Positions 27,443 to 36,567 of a DNA stretch of 64,000 nucleotides are shown here, piece after piece. Within the stretch, counting starts at the first letter, position 1. Each line of letters starts with the position of its first letter. The notes under the pieces were generated by a model. It was not told the DNA's origin. It saw nothing but the letters and a program-made list of their open reading frames with translations, and ran no database searches. The position numbers and the translations under genes were made by a program. The stretch comes from Chitinophagales bacterium (lineage in GTDB: Bacteria; Bacteroidota; Bacteroidia; Chitinophagales; Chitinophagaceae): the NCBI GenBank assembly GCA_026936105.1, contig JAIXKI010000023.1, forward strand, positions 99,484 through 163,483. The letters are read 5' to 3'.

Positions 27443-27799
27443 ATGGCGGCCCATAATACATTTGGAAAAGAGGCCGAACAAATGGCGGAATCATGGCTTA
27501 AAGAAAAAGGCCACGAAGTTCTGTACCGCAACTGGAGACATTCCCACTATGAAATAGACATCATCTCACTTAAAAATAATGTACTGCATATTGTAGAGGT
27601 CAAAGCAAGAAGATCGAATACATATGGAAATCCCGAAGACAGCGTGACCCGCAAGAAATTCAAATACTTGCAAAAGGCAACCGATGAATTTTTATATCAT
27701 CATCCAGAATACAGGTTCCTTCAGTTTGATATCCTCTCCATCACACAACAGGAAAACCGTGAACCGGAATTTTTCCTCATTGAAGACTTTTATTACTGA
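27443..27799 (+). CDS. YraN family (UPF0102) protein
   Basis: Small 118-aa protein with a restriction-endonuclease-like fold. Family text is visible: GKEAEQMAESWLKEKGHEVLYRNWR, then YEIDIIS and VLHIVEVKARRS (the D...ExK nuclease motif), then SVTRKKFKYLQKATDEFL and FDILSI. Function in the cell is not established; homologues are often near ribosome and rnh genes. It starts 35 bp from the divergent manA. Confidence 0.9.
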   Translation: MAAHNTFGKEAEQMAESWLKEKGHEVLYRNWRHSHYEIDIISLKNNVLHIVEVKARRSNTYGNPEDSVTRKKFKYLQKATDEFLYHHPEYRFLQFDILSITQQENREPEFFLIEDFYY

Positions 27800-27830
27800 G
27801 AAATTTATCCTCATTCCGGCAGGTAATAAG

Positions 27831-27838
27831 TAATTTTG
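27831..27838 (+). promoter_or_regulatory. TAnnTTTG -7 box upstream of a lipoprotein gene
   Basis: TAATTTTG, exact consensus, 22 nt before the ATG at 27861. Confidence 0.5.
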
Positions 27839-27860
27839 CTCCGACTCAAAACTGATAATC

Positions 27861-28517
27861 ATGAGAATCATTCCGGTATTGATCTTTGCTGGCCTTATTG
27901 CTTTTGCTTCCGGCGGCTGCAAATCCAAATCAGAACCCGCAAGTTTTTGTGATACAACTTGTCTTAATGACACATTGAAATTCATTAACGACAACCATCC
28001 TTTGAAGCCTTATGTCTATATCACTCCCAAAAATTGTATGGCAGACACCGTGATCTGGAGCTATTCGGGAATGGGTATCAACCGGAAAATGAGTTTTCCT
28101 GACCTGACCGGTGTGGAAATCCGTCTGAATCCGCATTTTGTCCGCGGTATTATCACCGATACCAGCTATGCCTGGCTGTTGTTCAATGATTGCAGCAATG
28201 GAAGGGGTTTTTATGTGAAAATTCCTTTTGACAAAACGAAGAACATATCAAGGTCAGGGCGTGCCATCAACAGCCTCGATCCGAAGTATTCTGTGGCAGA
28301 GGGCCTGGTGGCTTACACAGACCAGGGAAATATTTTTGTGGAACAAATGGCTACCGGCAAAAAAGGGATGATGACCTTCGGACAGCAGCTCGATTTTGAT
28401 TTCGATGCTATTCATAAAACGCTTGATTCGGTGAATATCTCATCCTCGCATATCTGGGCCAAAGTAAAAATCGGTGATGACTGGAAAGTGCTGGAGAAAG
28501 ACATAACACTTCAATAG
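27861..28517 (+). CDS. Predicted lipoprotein of unknown function
   Basis: 218 aa with a type II signal peptide: hydrophobic IIPVLIFAGLIAFASGGC, the lipobox Cys near residue 20, and the following KSKSEP suggesting export. The mature part has four further cysteines early on (CDTTCLNDT, CMAD, CSNG) and is beta-rich by appearance. I do not recognise a family. The gene has its own promoter box and is followed by xerD after about 110 bp. Confidence 0.75.
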   Translation: MRIIPVLIFAGLIAFASGGCKSKSEPASFCDTTCLNDTLKFINDNHPLKPYVYITPKNCMADTVIWSYSGMGINRKMSFPDLTGVEIRLNPHFVRGIITDTSYAWLLFNDCSNGRGFYVKIPFDKTKNISRSGRAINSLDPKYSVAEGLVAYTDQGNIFVEQMATGKKGMMTFGQQLDFDFDAIHKTLDSVNISSSHIWAKVKIGDDWKVLEKDITLQ

Positions 28518-28594
28518 ATTCATAAAATATTGGGACGGGATTTGAAATTCTGATGAACAAAAATTACTGGTTAAGATCAGTTGCCGGATCCAAA

Positions 28595-28602
28595 TAAATT
28601 TG
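28595..28602 (+). promoter_or_regulatory. TAnnTTTG -7 box upstream of xerD
   Basis: TAAATTTG, exact consensus, 26 nt before the ATG at 28629. Confidence 0.5.
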
Positions 28603-28628
28603 CCATTGAGCCTTTGAACTTTTAAAAA

Positions 28629-29531
28629 ATGTGGGAACCGTATAAGAAAGGATTTAAGGCTTACCTGCAACTGGAAAAATCACTTTCAGACAATTCGGTC
28701 AATGCCTACCTCAGAGACGTTGAAAAACTCACCTCATTCCTCCAGGTCAATGACGAACTGAAAAAACCTGGGGATGTTGGATTGAAAGACCTTCAACAGT
28801 TTGTAAAATGGGCCGCCAGGCTTGGAATGACTTCTGCATCACAGGCAAGAATGATCTCCGGCATCAGGGCATTTTATAAATACTGCCAGACAGAAAATAT
28901 CTCTCAAAAGGATCCCACTGTTTTACTGGAAGCGCCCAAACTGAAAAGAGCACTGCCGGATGTTTTGAGTTTTGATGAGATCGAAAATATCATTGCGCAA
29001 ATTGACCTGAGCAAGCCGGAAGGCGGCAGGAATAAAGCCATTCTGGAAACGATGTACAGTTGCGGCCTGCGTGTAAGCGAAGTGGTGAACCTTAAGATAT
29101 CCCAGTTATTTCTTGATGTAGGCTTCATCCGCGTGATCGGAAAAGGCGATAAGGAAAGGCTGGTCCCTATCGGGAGAAGCGCCATCAAATACATCAACAT
29201 TTACAGGAATGATATCAGGACACACATCAATGTAAAGCCGGGAAACGAGAACATTTTATTTTTAAACAAACGTGGCGCCGGCATGTCCCGTGTAATGATA
29301 TTCCTGATCATCAAAGACCTTGCAAAAAAGGCAGGTATTAAAAAAAATATTTCGCCGCACACATTCCGGCATTCGTTTGCCACACATCTGATAGAAGGCG
29401 GTGCAGACCTCAGGGCTGTTCAGGAAATGCTCGGGCATGAAAGCATTACCACCACCGAGATCTACACGCACCTCAACCGGGATTTCTTAAGGAAAACGCT
29501 GGAACAATTTCATCCGGCTTTTAAGAGATAA
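28629..29531 (+). CDS. xerD: Site-specific tyrosine recombinase XerD
   Basis: Chromosome-dimer-resolving recombinase of 300 aa. The N-terminal core-binding SAM-like domain covers about 1-105 (YLQLEKSLSDNSVNAYLRDVEKL). The C-terminal catalytic domain has all six active-site positions: Arg in SCGLRVSEV (about 147), Lys in GKGDKER (about 172), HTFRH (about 242-246), His in LGHES (about 270) and Tyr in TEIYTHL (about 279). The size, start and close fit mark it as a housekeeping XerD rather than an integrase of a mobile element. No att sites or phage genes are nearby. Confidence 0.93.
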   Translation: MWEPYKKGFKAYLQLEKSLSDNSVNAYLRDVEKLTSFLQVNDELKKPGDVGLKDLQQFVKWAARLGMTSASQARMISGIRAFYKYCQTENISQKDPTVLLEAPKLKRALPDVLSFDEIENIIAQIDLSKPEGGRNKAILETMYSCGLRVSEVVNLKISQLFLDVGFIRVIGKGDKERLVPIGRSAIKYINIYRNDIRTHINVKPGNENILFLNKRGAGMSRVMIFLIIKDLAKKAGIKKNISPHTFRHSFATHLIEGGADLRAVQEMLGHESITTTEIYTHLNRDFLRKTLEQFHPAFKR

Positions 29532-29547
29532 GGTCTCATGGAAAATA

Positions 29548-31536
29548 TCATTCATCATTCTTTACCACTTTGCCTGCATTGCCTTTATCGTTTTCTTTCA
29601 TCAGCGGTTCAGTATTTTGCACCAGCCTGATGAATTCGGAGCGGTATCCTTCTTCATCATTTCCTCTTGCGCCCTGTGCCAGTGCAAGTATGTTGGAAAA
29701 AGATGCAGCTGATATAAATTCGGAATTACGAAGCATCATTCCAAACTCTGCCACTGATGCAGCAAAGCGGAAATTGTCGGATGTCTTTGCAATGCTTATA
29801 TGACGGTCCATAACAGGGACCTCTAAAAGCTTGCTCACCTCAGCATCAGGAGCTTTGTAGCGGAATTTCACCGTCATGATCTCATCACTGCGTGAAGACT
29901 TGCTCAACGGCACTTCATTGCTCTGATATTTCAACGGATCCACTTTTTCCAGGAGATCGCTCTTTACACCTGCCGGAATAATTTCATACAATGCAGTCAC
30001 TGTATGGCCGCTTCCCAGTTCACCGGCATCCTTTTTATCATTATTAAAATCTTCTTTGTTCAGCAAACGGTTCTCGTAACCGATCAGACGGTAACCCTGC
30101 ACTTTTGCGGGATTGAATTCTACCTGAAGTTTGACATCTTTTGCAATGGTGAAAAGAGTACCTCCGAATTCATTCACCAGCACTTTCCTTGCTTCACTCA
30201 GCTGATCTATATAAGCATGATTGCCGTTTCCTTTGTCAGCCAGCTTTTGTATCTTGCTGTCTTTATAGTTCCCCATTCCGAAACCAAGCACGGTCAGGAA
30301 CACACCGCTTTTTTTCTCTTCTTCAATCAGCCTGATCATCTCATCATCGCTGCTGGGACCAACATTAAAATCGCCGTCGGTGCAGAGGATCACACGGTTG
30401 TTACCCCCTTTCACAAAATTTTGTTTAGCTATGTTGTATGCCATTTTCAAACCTGCTCCACCAGCAGTGAAACCTTCAGCTTCAAGCCCGTCAATAGCAT
30501 CTTTGATCTTTGACTTCTCATTGCCTTTCGTTGACTGAAGTTCAACAGCAGTATGGCCGGAATAAACAACTATTGCCACCTTGTCTTTTCCACGTAGCTG
30601 ATCCGTCAGCATTTTCATGGAGGCTTTTACCAACGGAAGCTTATTCGGTTCATCCATCGAACCTGACACATCAATTAGGAAAACAAGATTGGATGCAGGA
30701 AGATTTTCAACCGGCACCTTCTTACCCTGAAGCCCTATCAGTACGAGTTTATTGTCTTTGTTCCAGGGGCAATCGGAGATCTCTGTATTTATGGAAAACG
30801 GATCTTCTCCGGTGGGTTGCGGATATTCGTAATGAAAATAATTGATCAGTTCTTCAATGCGGATGGCTCCGGCAGGAGGCAGTTGTCCCATATTGAGGAA
30901 CCTGCGCATGTTGGAGTAGGAAGCTGCATCCACGTCAATGGAAAAAGTGGAAAGAGGATTATCCTTTGCTTTCAAAAAACGGTTTTCGGTGATGTTATCA
31001 TAAGACTCAGTATTGAAATTTCCTGTTGCTTCATCATCGATCCCATTCCCACTGCCGAAAGCAGGTGATGAATAATAGCCTCCGGAAGTGGTCCTTCCAT
31101 AAGATCCGTTATAGGTGGAACGGGCGGAAGGAACCGGGGCCATTGCCTGGCCCACCATGGTTTCATATTCCCTTGCCTTTCTTAATTCATAACCGAAATA
31201 CTTGTTTACCTGTGCAACAGAGTCTGCCTTCAACAAAGGCATCTGCACATTGATTTCAGACCTGCCGCTGACAGGTATCTCCACTTGTTGAAAACCTACA
31301 GCAGAAAACACAAGTGTTGCATTCGGATCTGTGACATTGATCTGATAACTGCCATCCAGCAATGAAAAAGTTCCACCTGGAACACCTTTTTCCGTAACGG
31401 ATACCGAAGCCAGCAGTTTACCGGTTTCATCGGTGATCTTGCCGGTAACTTTGCTTGTATCCTTTGAAAAGGTTACAGGCCTTAAAGCAAGAAATAAAAT
31501 GAAGAGCGGAGCTAAAGCAAAAAGTATGTGTTTCAT
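29548..31536 (-). CDS. vWA domain protein, YfbK type, with carboxypeptidase-regulatory domain
   Basis: Envelope protein of 662 aa with a signal peptide (about 1-24). It has a CarboxypepD_reg-like beta-sandwich (about 30-100, VTGKITDETGKLLASVSV) and a Ser/Tyr/Gly-rich linker. An N-terminal YfbK block (IEELINYFHYEYPQP) is followed by a vWA domain with an intact MIDAS (FLIDVSGSM, about 285). The C-terminus resembles DUF3520 (about 490-650). YfbK-type proteins bind a divalent metal through the MIDAS and are thought to mediate protein contacts; the role is unknown. It is divergent from the sigma and TonB-like anti-sigma genes, which suggests a functional link (inference). Confidence 0.88.
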   Translation of the reverse strand: MKHILFALAPLFILFLALRPVTFSKDTSKVTGKITDETGKLLASVSVTEKGVPGGTFSLLDGSYQINVTDPNATLVFSAVGFQQVEIPVSGRSEINVQMPLLKADSVAQVNKYFGYELRKAREYETMVGQAMAPVPSARSTYNGSYGRTTSGGYYSSPAFGSGNGIDDEATGNFNTESYDNITENRFLKAKDNPLSTFSIDVDAASYSNMRRFLNMGQLPPAGAIRIEELINYFHYEYPQPTGEDPFSINTEISDCPWNKDNKLVLIGLQGKKVPVENLPASNLVFLIDVSGSMDEPNKLPLVKASMKMLTDQLRGKDKVAIVVYSGHTAVELQSTKGNEKSKIKDAIDGLEAEGFTAGGAGLKMAYNIAKQNFVKGGNNRVILCTDGDFNVGPSSDDEMIRLIEEEKKSGVFLTVLGFGMGNYKDSKIQKLADKGNGNHAYIDQLSEARKVLVNEFGGTLFTIAKDVKLQVEFNPAKVQGYRLIGYENRLLNKEDFNNDKKDAGELGSGHTVTALYEIIPAGVKSDLLEKVDPLKYQSNEVPLSKSSRSDEIMTVKFRYKAPDAEVSKLLEVPVMDRHISIAKTSDNFRFAASVAEFGMMLRNSEFISAASFSNILALAQGARGNDEEGYRSEFIRLVQNTEPLMKENDKGNAGKVVKNDE

Positions 31537-31642
31537 AAAATGCGTTTACAATGGGGATGCAGGCATTTTAAATTTTACATAAAAGCATATAAAAAAACTT
31601 TTGAAGGCAGGCAGTACCCGAAGTGTTTAGTATTTTAGTATC

Positions 31643-32224
31643 GTGAGCTTCCTCAGAAATATTAAAGGTGACGGCCGGACGGATAAGGAGTTAATCTCGC
31701 TTTATAAAGAGAGTGAAGACCTTTCCGTTTTGGGAGAACTGTACCAGCGGTACATGGACCTTGTTTACGGTGTATGCCTCAAATATTTCAAAGAACCTGA
31801 GAGGGCCAAAGACAGCGTGATGATGATATTTGAAGAATTAGTGACCAAGCTGAAAAAACATGAAGTGGAGAATTTTAAAAGCTGGCTATATCAATTAGCA
31901 AAAAATCATTGCCTGATGCAGTTGCGCACTCCGAAAAATTTAAAAACCGTAGAGATCAGCGCCGAACTTATGCAAAGTGAGGAAAGTGTGCATCTGAATG
32001 GTGTATTCGAAAAGGAAGAGAGTCTGAAGAAACTGGAAAATTGTCTCGAAAAACTTGAAAAGGAACAACGCAGTACCATACGTTTGTTTTACCTGGAAGG
32101 AAAATGTTACAATGAGATCGTTGACATAACCGGCCTGGAATGGAAGAAAGTGCGCAGTTTTATTCAGAACGGGAGAAGGAACCTGAAGATATGCATGGAG
32201 AAGGTTGATACCGGAGATCAATAA
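31643..32224 (+). CDS. ECF-type RNA polymerase sigma factor
   Basis: Extracytoplasmic-function sigma-70 factor of 193 aa. The region 2 helix is LGELYQRYMDLVYGVCLKYF with the following ERAKDSVMMIFEELVTKL and FKSWLYQLAKNHCL. Region 4 is LEKEQRSTIRLFYLEGKCYNEIVDITGLEWKKVRSFIQNGRRNL. The start codon is GTG. The next gene on the same strand has an anti-sigma-like N-terminus and a TM segment, so the two probably form a sigma/anti-sigma pair. The target promoter is not known. A TATTTTAG near 31631 resembles but does not match the -7 box. Confidence 0.88.
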   Translation: MSFLRNIKGDGRTDKELISLYKESEDLSVLGELYQRYMDLVYGVCLKYFKEPERAKDSVMMIFEELVTKLKKHEVENFKSWLYQLAKNHCLMQLRTPKNLKTVEISAELMQSEESVHLNGVFEKEESLKKLENCLEKLEKEQRSTIRLFYLEGKCYNEIVDITGLEWKKVRSFIQNGRRNLKICMEKVDTGDQ

Positions 32225-32303
32225 CCCGGGATGTGGCAACAAAAAAAAGAAAGGATGTTTATGAATAGTCTTGTTACGGAACAAAGAGATGCGAATGTTT
32301 ACT

Positions 32304-32333
32304 TTTGGACCTGCCTGGCGGCAGATAGTTTTG
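32304..32333 (+). promoter_or_regulatory. Promoter (-33 TTTG and -7 TAnnTTTG) of the TonB-like gene
   Basis: TTTG at 32304-32307, 18-nt spacer, then TAGTTTTG at 32326-32333, both exact consensus elements. It lies inside the 118-nt gap after the sigma gene, so the next gene can be expressed separately. The ATG at 32343 is 9 nt downstream. Confidence 0.6.
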
Positions 32334-32342
32334 AATTCATTT

Positions 32343-33395
32343 ATGCCTGATGAAAATAACATAAGACGTTTCACTGCACTTGATATTGAAAAATATCACA
32401 AAGGTTTGCTATCCGCCAAAGAAAGGCACGAATTGGAAAAAGCAGCCCTGGATGATCCTTTCCTGTCAGATGCATTGGAGGGTTATGCCACAGAAGGTGC
32501 AAATGTCTCAAACGATCTCGATGAATTGCAAAAAAGATTGTCAGGAAGGATTGAAGATAAAAAAATCATCCCGACCTCTTCAAAGAGGCACTCTCCTTTT
32601 ACCTTGTGGCGTGTGGCAGCAATATTGGTGTTGATGGCAGGCGCTGCATATCTCACTTATCAATTCAGTTCCCGTAATCGGTCAGAAATTGCAGAGAACA
32701 AGATTTTACCCCAAAAGGATACAAAAAGTACAGACTCTGCAACTCAGAGTCCCGCAAAAACAAATAACACAGAAGCAGAGAATAAAGAGAACGGTATTTC
32801 AGAAACAAAAGATGATCAAACAGTAAAAGATCAGGAAGTATTACAATCAGGAAAAAGCGGTGCCGGTGTGCCATCCGTCACAATGGAATATCAGGATCAG
32901 CAGGCAGCAGCTCCTGTAAAGGCCCCCTCTGAGAATAAAGATATCCGCACAGAAAATGCTGCCTCAGGAAATGAACGTATGGCAAATGCAGTAAGCGATA
33001 GCACACTTGCAAAAGAAAATAAGCAAGAGTCAACTCCTGCCTATACTGAAAGCCGTAAACAAAAAGCGCAGGAATTCGGATTGAAAAAAGCAGTCCCCGG
33101 ATATGAGATGTCATTCAAAAAAGAAGGGAAGGCCGAACCTCTGGCGGGATGGAACAGCTACAAAACTTATCTGAATAATGAGTTGAGGTTTCCGGAAAGC
33201 ATGAGAGATAAGATGCAACAAAAAAAAGTGATCGTGTCTTTTAAAATTGATGATAACGGAGTTCCTTCAGACCTGAAGGTCGAAAGGTCTTCATGCAATG
33301 AATGTGAACCGGAAATGATCCGGGTGATCAAAGAAGGTCCGAAATGGAAACCTGCCGGGAATAATGAACGCACTTCCATCACTGTTACTTTTTAA
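32343..33395 (+). CDS. Anti-sigma-like membrane protein with TonB C-terminal domain
   Basis: 350 aa. The N-terminal cytoplasmic part (about 1-85) begins FTALDIEKYHKGLLSAKERHELEKAALDDPFLSDALEGY, a conserved Bacteroidota motif next to sigma factors. A single TM follows (about 88-110, FTLWRVAAILVLMAGAAYLTY). A long low-complexity linker, rich in Lys, Glu, Gln, Ser and Ala, leads to a TonB_C-like domain (about 265-350, WNSYKTYLNNELRFPESM ... SFKIDDNGVPSDLKVERS). I infer it links an outer-membrane signal to the adjacent sigma factor, or supplies energy to a receptor. The start at 32343 is chosen because a promoter sits inside any longer reading frame. Confidence 0.75.
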   Translation: MPDENNIRRFTALDIEKYHKGLLSAKERHELEKAALDDPFLSDALEGYATEGANVSNDLDELQKRLSGRIEDKKIIPTSSKRHSPFTLWRVAAILVLMAGAAYLTYQFSSRNRSEIAENKILPQKDTKSTDSATQSPAKTNNTEAENKENGISETKDDQTVKDQEVLQSGKSGAGVPSVTMEYQDQQAAAPVKAPSENKDIRTENAASGNERMANAVSDSTLAKENKQESTPAYTESRKQKAQEFGLKKAVPGYEMSFKKEGKAEPLAGWNSYKTYLNNELRFPESMRDKMQQKKVIVSFKIDDNGVPSDLKVERSSCNECEPEMIRVIKEGPKWKPAGNNERTSITVTF

Positions 33396-33496
33396 ATATT
33401 TTCCTTCAAAAGACCGGAACATTTTGGCTTTATCCACAGTGTTTCCTCAATAAGTGGCATGCCGCCGTTGGCCCGAAACCCATGCACTTCTTTCGT

Positions 33497-33504
33497 TATC
33501 TTTG
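33497..33504 (+). promoter_or_regulatory. TAnnTTTG -7 box upstream of DUF2911 gene
   Basis: TATCTTTG, exact consensus, 21 nt before the ATG at 33526. Confidence 0.5.
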
Positions 33505-33525
33505 CGCACTTAAACCATTTTTATC

Positions 33526-34359
33526 ATGAAAAAAATTATTTTCATTGCAGCAGCTGCATTTACTTTTCATTTTGCCGGTGCACAATCTTTAAAAACTCCG
33601 GCTCCCAGTCCGACACAAACCGTAAAACAGGATTTCGGATTATCTTCCATTGAATTATCCTATTCCAGGCCGGGAGTAAAAGGAAGAAAAATCTTCGGTG
33701 ATCTTGTTCCTTACGGTGAAGTATGGCGCACCGGTGCAAATGCTGCAACCACGCTGACCTTTGGAAGCGATGTGACCATTGGAGGCAAAAAGATACCTGC
33801 GGGTAAATATGGCCTGCTTACCATTCCGGGTCAGAACGAATGGACCGTGATCATCACTAAGCAAACCGATGTGACCAGCCCGGCTGCATACAAACAGGAT
33901 CAGGATGTAGTGAGGGTGACCGCAAAGCCTGTAAATCTTAATAACAAAGTAGAAAGTTTTACTATTCAGTTCAGCAATGTACGTCCATCTGTCTGCGACC
34001 TGAAACTCATGTGGGATAATACCGGAGTTTCCTTCCCCATCAGTACCGATGTGGACGCTGCAGTGATGAAACAAATTGACGACCTGCTGATCAAAGACAA
34101 CCGCCCTTATTACAACGCTGCCATGTACTACATGGACAATGGCAAAGACCTGAACCAGGCTCTTGTTTGGTTCAATAAAGCAGTGGAGCAACAACCCAAA
34201 TCATTTTTTGTTGTTTACCAGCAGGCAAACTGCCTTGCAAAACTGGGAAAGAAAGCTGAAGCAAAAGCGGCAGCAGAAAAATCACTGGCACTTTCCAAAG
34301 AAGCAAAGAATGATGACTATGTAAGATTAAATGAGAAGTTACTGGCAGAACTGAAATAG
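33526..34359 (+). CDS. DUF2911 domain periplasmic protein with TPR-like C-terminus
   Basis: 277-aa exported protein: signal peptide about 1-19 (ending FAGAQS). The DUF2911 domain (about 30-180) is recognised by SSIELSYSRPGVKGRKIFG, LVPYGEVWRTGANAATTLTF and IPAGKYGLLTIPG. The C-terminal part contains a TPR-like pair, YNAAMYYMDNGKDLNQALVWFNKAVEQ. The family is common in Bacteroidota and of unknown function. A strong terminator follows the stop. Confidence 0.88.
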   Translation: MKKIIFIAAAAFTFHFAGAQSLKTPAPSPTQTVKQDFGLSSIELSYSRPGVKGRKIFGDLVPYGEVWRTGANAATTLTFGSDVTIGGKKIPAGKYGLLTIPGQNEWTVIITKQTDVTSPAAYKQDQDVVRVTAKPVNLNNKVESFTIQFSNVRPSVCDLKLMWDNTGVSFPISTDVDAAVMKQIDDLLIKDNRPYYNAAMYYMDNGKDLNQALVWFNKAVEQQPKSFFVVYQQANCLAKLGKKAEAKAAAEKSLALSKEAKNDDYVRLNEKLLAELK

Positions 34360-34380
34360 GATGTTCACACATTTATAAGA

Positions 34381-34415
34381 CTGATACCGGTGGAAATGCC
34401 GGTATCAGTTGTTTT
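34381..34415 (+). terminator. Terminator after the DUF2911 gene
   Basis: Perfect 10-bp stem CTGATACCGG/CCGGTATCAG with an 8-nt loop, followed by TTGTTTT. Confidence 0.9.
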
Positions 34416-34496
34416 AAAAGGCTCCTGCCTGAATGAACACTTCGAATTTTAAAGAACAATCTGAACATTCACCTTCATCAACCCAAACCAAACATT

Positions 34497-36404
34497 ATGA
34501 AACTAAAAGTCGCCCACCCCATTCTCATTGCTCTTTTCATTTTTGCATCCTGCGGGCAAAACCAAAATGACTCACGCACACCGCAACAATACAGTCCCGA
34601 ACAGTTAAGAGATAACGTTTCTGTTTCGGCTGCGGATTTTAACAGCGATGAAACAGCATTACTCATAAGCAGTAACAAGACAGGCATATTCAATGTTTAT
34701 GAGCTGAACATTGCCGATACAGGCCAAAAACCGTTGACTGCTTCTGTGAAGGAATCTTTTTATGCCATGAGTTTTTTACCCGGTACTGATAATTTCATTT
34801 TCATGCATGATGAAGGCGGGAACGAGAACTATCATTTATATTTTAAACATAAGAATGACACAACGGCAAAAGACCTGACACCCTGGACTGGCAGCTCTAA
34901 TAATTTCATGAACTGGAGCGCTGATAAAAAATCATTGTTTATCAGCAGCAACCACCGTGATCCCAGGTTCTTTGATATCTGGAAAATGGATACCGGCAGA
35001 TGGACACCTTCTTTATTTTACCGCAATGATTCCAACCTGACCGCATCTCTCATCAGCCCAAGCGAGAGATATATTGCGCTTAGTAAAATCATCACTACCG
35101 ATAAAAATGAATTGTTCCTGTACGACAGGCAGAACAAGAATATGAAAAAACTCAGTAATAACAATGAGGCAAACTGGAACGCTGCCGCCTTTGAAAAAAA
35201 CGACAGCATATTTTATTACACCACCAATGATGGAAACGAATTCACCTATCTCGTCAAATACAATATCAACAACGGCAGGTCAGAAAAATTCTATGAAGAC
35301 AAATGGGATGTGGACGGCATGAACCTGAGTGAAAATGAAAAATATCACACGATCACCCTGAATGAAGACGGGAAAAACAAAATCTTATTGTTTGATCATG
35401 CAGGCAATCAACCTGTAAATTTCCCGGAGATCAAAGACGGGAATATTGAATATGCCCTCATCTCTCCGTCAGAAAAAAATATGCTGTTGACTGTCGGCAG
35501 CAGCACCAGCCCGGCAAACCTGTTCGTTTATAATTTCGAAAATAAAAATTTAAAGCAACTTACTTCCACGCTGAATAAAGAAGTGAACGAAAAAGACCTG
35601 GTGCAGGCAGAAGTGATCCGTTTTGCTTCATTTGACGGAAAACAGATCCCGGCAATTTATTATAAACCGCTCCAGGCAAACAGGAACAACAAGGTTGGCG
35701 CACTGGTTTGGGTGCATGGAGGGCCGGGCGGGCAAAGCCTTGTCGGGTTCAGCAACAGTATTCAGTATTTAGTGAATCATGGCTATGCGGTGCTGGCCGT
35801 GAACAACCGCGGCAGCAGCGGCTATGGAAAAACTTTTTACAAACTGGATAACAAGGATCATGGCTATGGCGACCTGAAAGATTGCATCTGGGCAAAAAAA
35901 TGGCTGGCTTCAAAGGAATATATAGACAGCAACGCCATTGGAATTTATGGCGGCAGTTACGGAGGGAACATGGTGTTGAATGCACTAAGCCTGCATCCGG
36001 ATGAATTTAAAGCCGGTGTTGACCTTTTTGGTGTGGCCAACTGGATCCGAACGCTGAAAAGCATACCGCCTTATTGGGAAAATGCACGAAAGGCGTTGTA
36101 TGAAGAATTAGGCGATCCGGACACGGGCGACAGTGTTCTGCTGAAAGCCACATCGCCGCTTTTCAACTATGAAAAAATCAACAAACCCCTGATCGTATTC
36201 CAGGGAGCCAATGATGTACGGGTCTTAAAAGTGGAAAGTGATGAGATCGTTGAGGGTGTGAAGAAAAATGGTGTGCCTGTAGAATATGTTGTTTACCCGG
36301 ATGAGGGGCATGGGTTTACAAAAAGAGAGAATCAGATTACTACCGATAAAAGAACCTTGGAGTTCCTTAATAAATATCTGAAACCGGGGGCTGATAAGAA
36401 TTAA
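34497..36404 (+). CDS. S9 family prolyl oligopeptidase-like serine peptidase (lipoprotein)
   Basis: Acylaminoacyl-peptidase/dipeptidyl-peptidase-type enzyme of 635 aa. The N-terminus is a lipobox (LFIFASC, Cys near 19), so it is probably anchored to a membrane in the periplasm. A WD40/TolB-like propeller covers about 45-350 (the ISSNKTG, ISSNHRD and DGNEFTY repeats). The C-terminal alpha/beta-hydrolase has GALVWVHGGPGGQS (oxyanion), the nucleophile in IGIYGGSYGGNM near 486, an acid in QGANDVRV near 573 and histidine in PDEGHGF near 605. Cleaves short peptides; exact specificity unknown. Stands between two terminators. Confidence 0.92.
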   Translation: MKLKVAHPILIALFIFASCGQNQNDSRTPQQYSPEQLRDNVSVSAADFNSDETALLISSNKTGIFNVYELNIADTGQKPLTASVKESFYAMSFLPGTDNFIFMHDEGGNENYHLYFKHKNDTTAKDLTPWTGSSNNFMNWSADKKSLFISSNHRDPRFFDIWKMDTGRWTPSLFYRNDSNLTASLISPSERYIALSKIITTDKNELFLYDRQNKNMKKLSNNNEANWNAAAFEKNDSIFYYTTNDGNEFTYLVKYNINNGRSEKFYEDKWDVDGMNLSENEKYHTITLNEDGKNKILLFDHAGNQPVNFPEIKDGNIEYALISPSEKNMLLTVGSSTSPANLFVYNFENKNLKQLTSTLNKEVNEKDLVQAEVIRFASFDGKQIPAIYYKPLQANRNNKVGALVWVHGGPGGQSLVGFSNSIQYLVNHGYAVLAVNNRGSSGYGKTFYKLDNKDHGYGDLKDCIWAKKWLASKEYIDSNAIGIYGGSYGGNMVLNALSLHPDEFKAGVDLFGVANWIRTLKSIPPYWENARKALYEELGDPDTGDSVLLKATSPLFNYEKINKPLIVFQGANDVRVLKVESDEIVEGVKKNGVPVEYVVYPDEGHGFTKRENQITTDKRTLEFLNKYLKPGADKN

Positions 36405-36537
36405 AATTCTTTAACTCAAAACTGTTTTGAAAAAAAATACCGAAAACAGCAGCTTCTATGAATGAATCGGATTATTCATTTATATCCCGGGCAGATCATT
36501 TATTTTCTTTTAACGCAATCAGTTCAAAAAATAAATT

Positions 36538-36545
36538 TATATTTG
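36538..36545 (+). promoter_or_regulatory. TAnnTTTG -7 box upstream of the GYF_2 repeat gene
   Basis: TATATTTG, exact consensus, 22 nt before the ATG at 36568. Confidence 0.5.
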
Positions 36546-36567
36546 AGAACACTCTAAAAGACCTGTT

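Noticed and set aside
28629-29531. Tyrosine recombinase as sign of a mobile element
   Set aside because: Sequence and size fit housekeeping XerD; no att sites, excisionase or phage genes are nearby.
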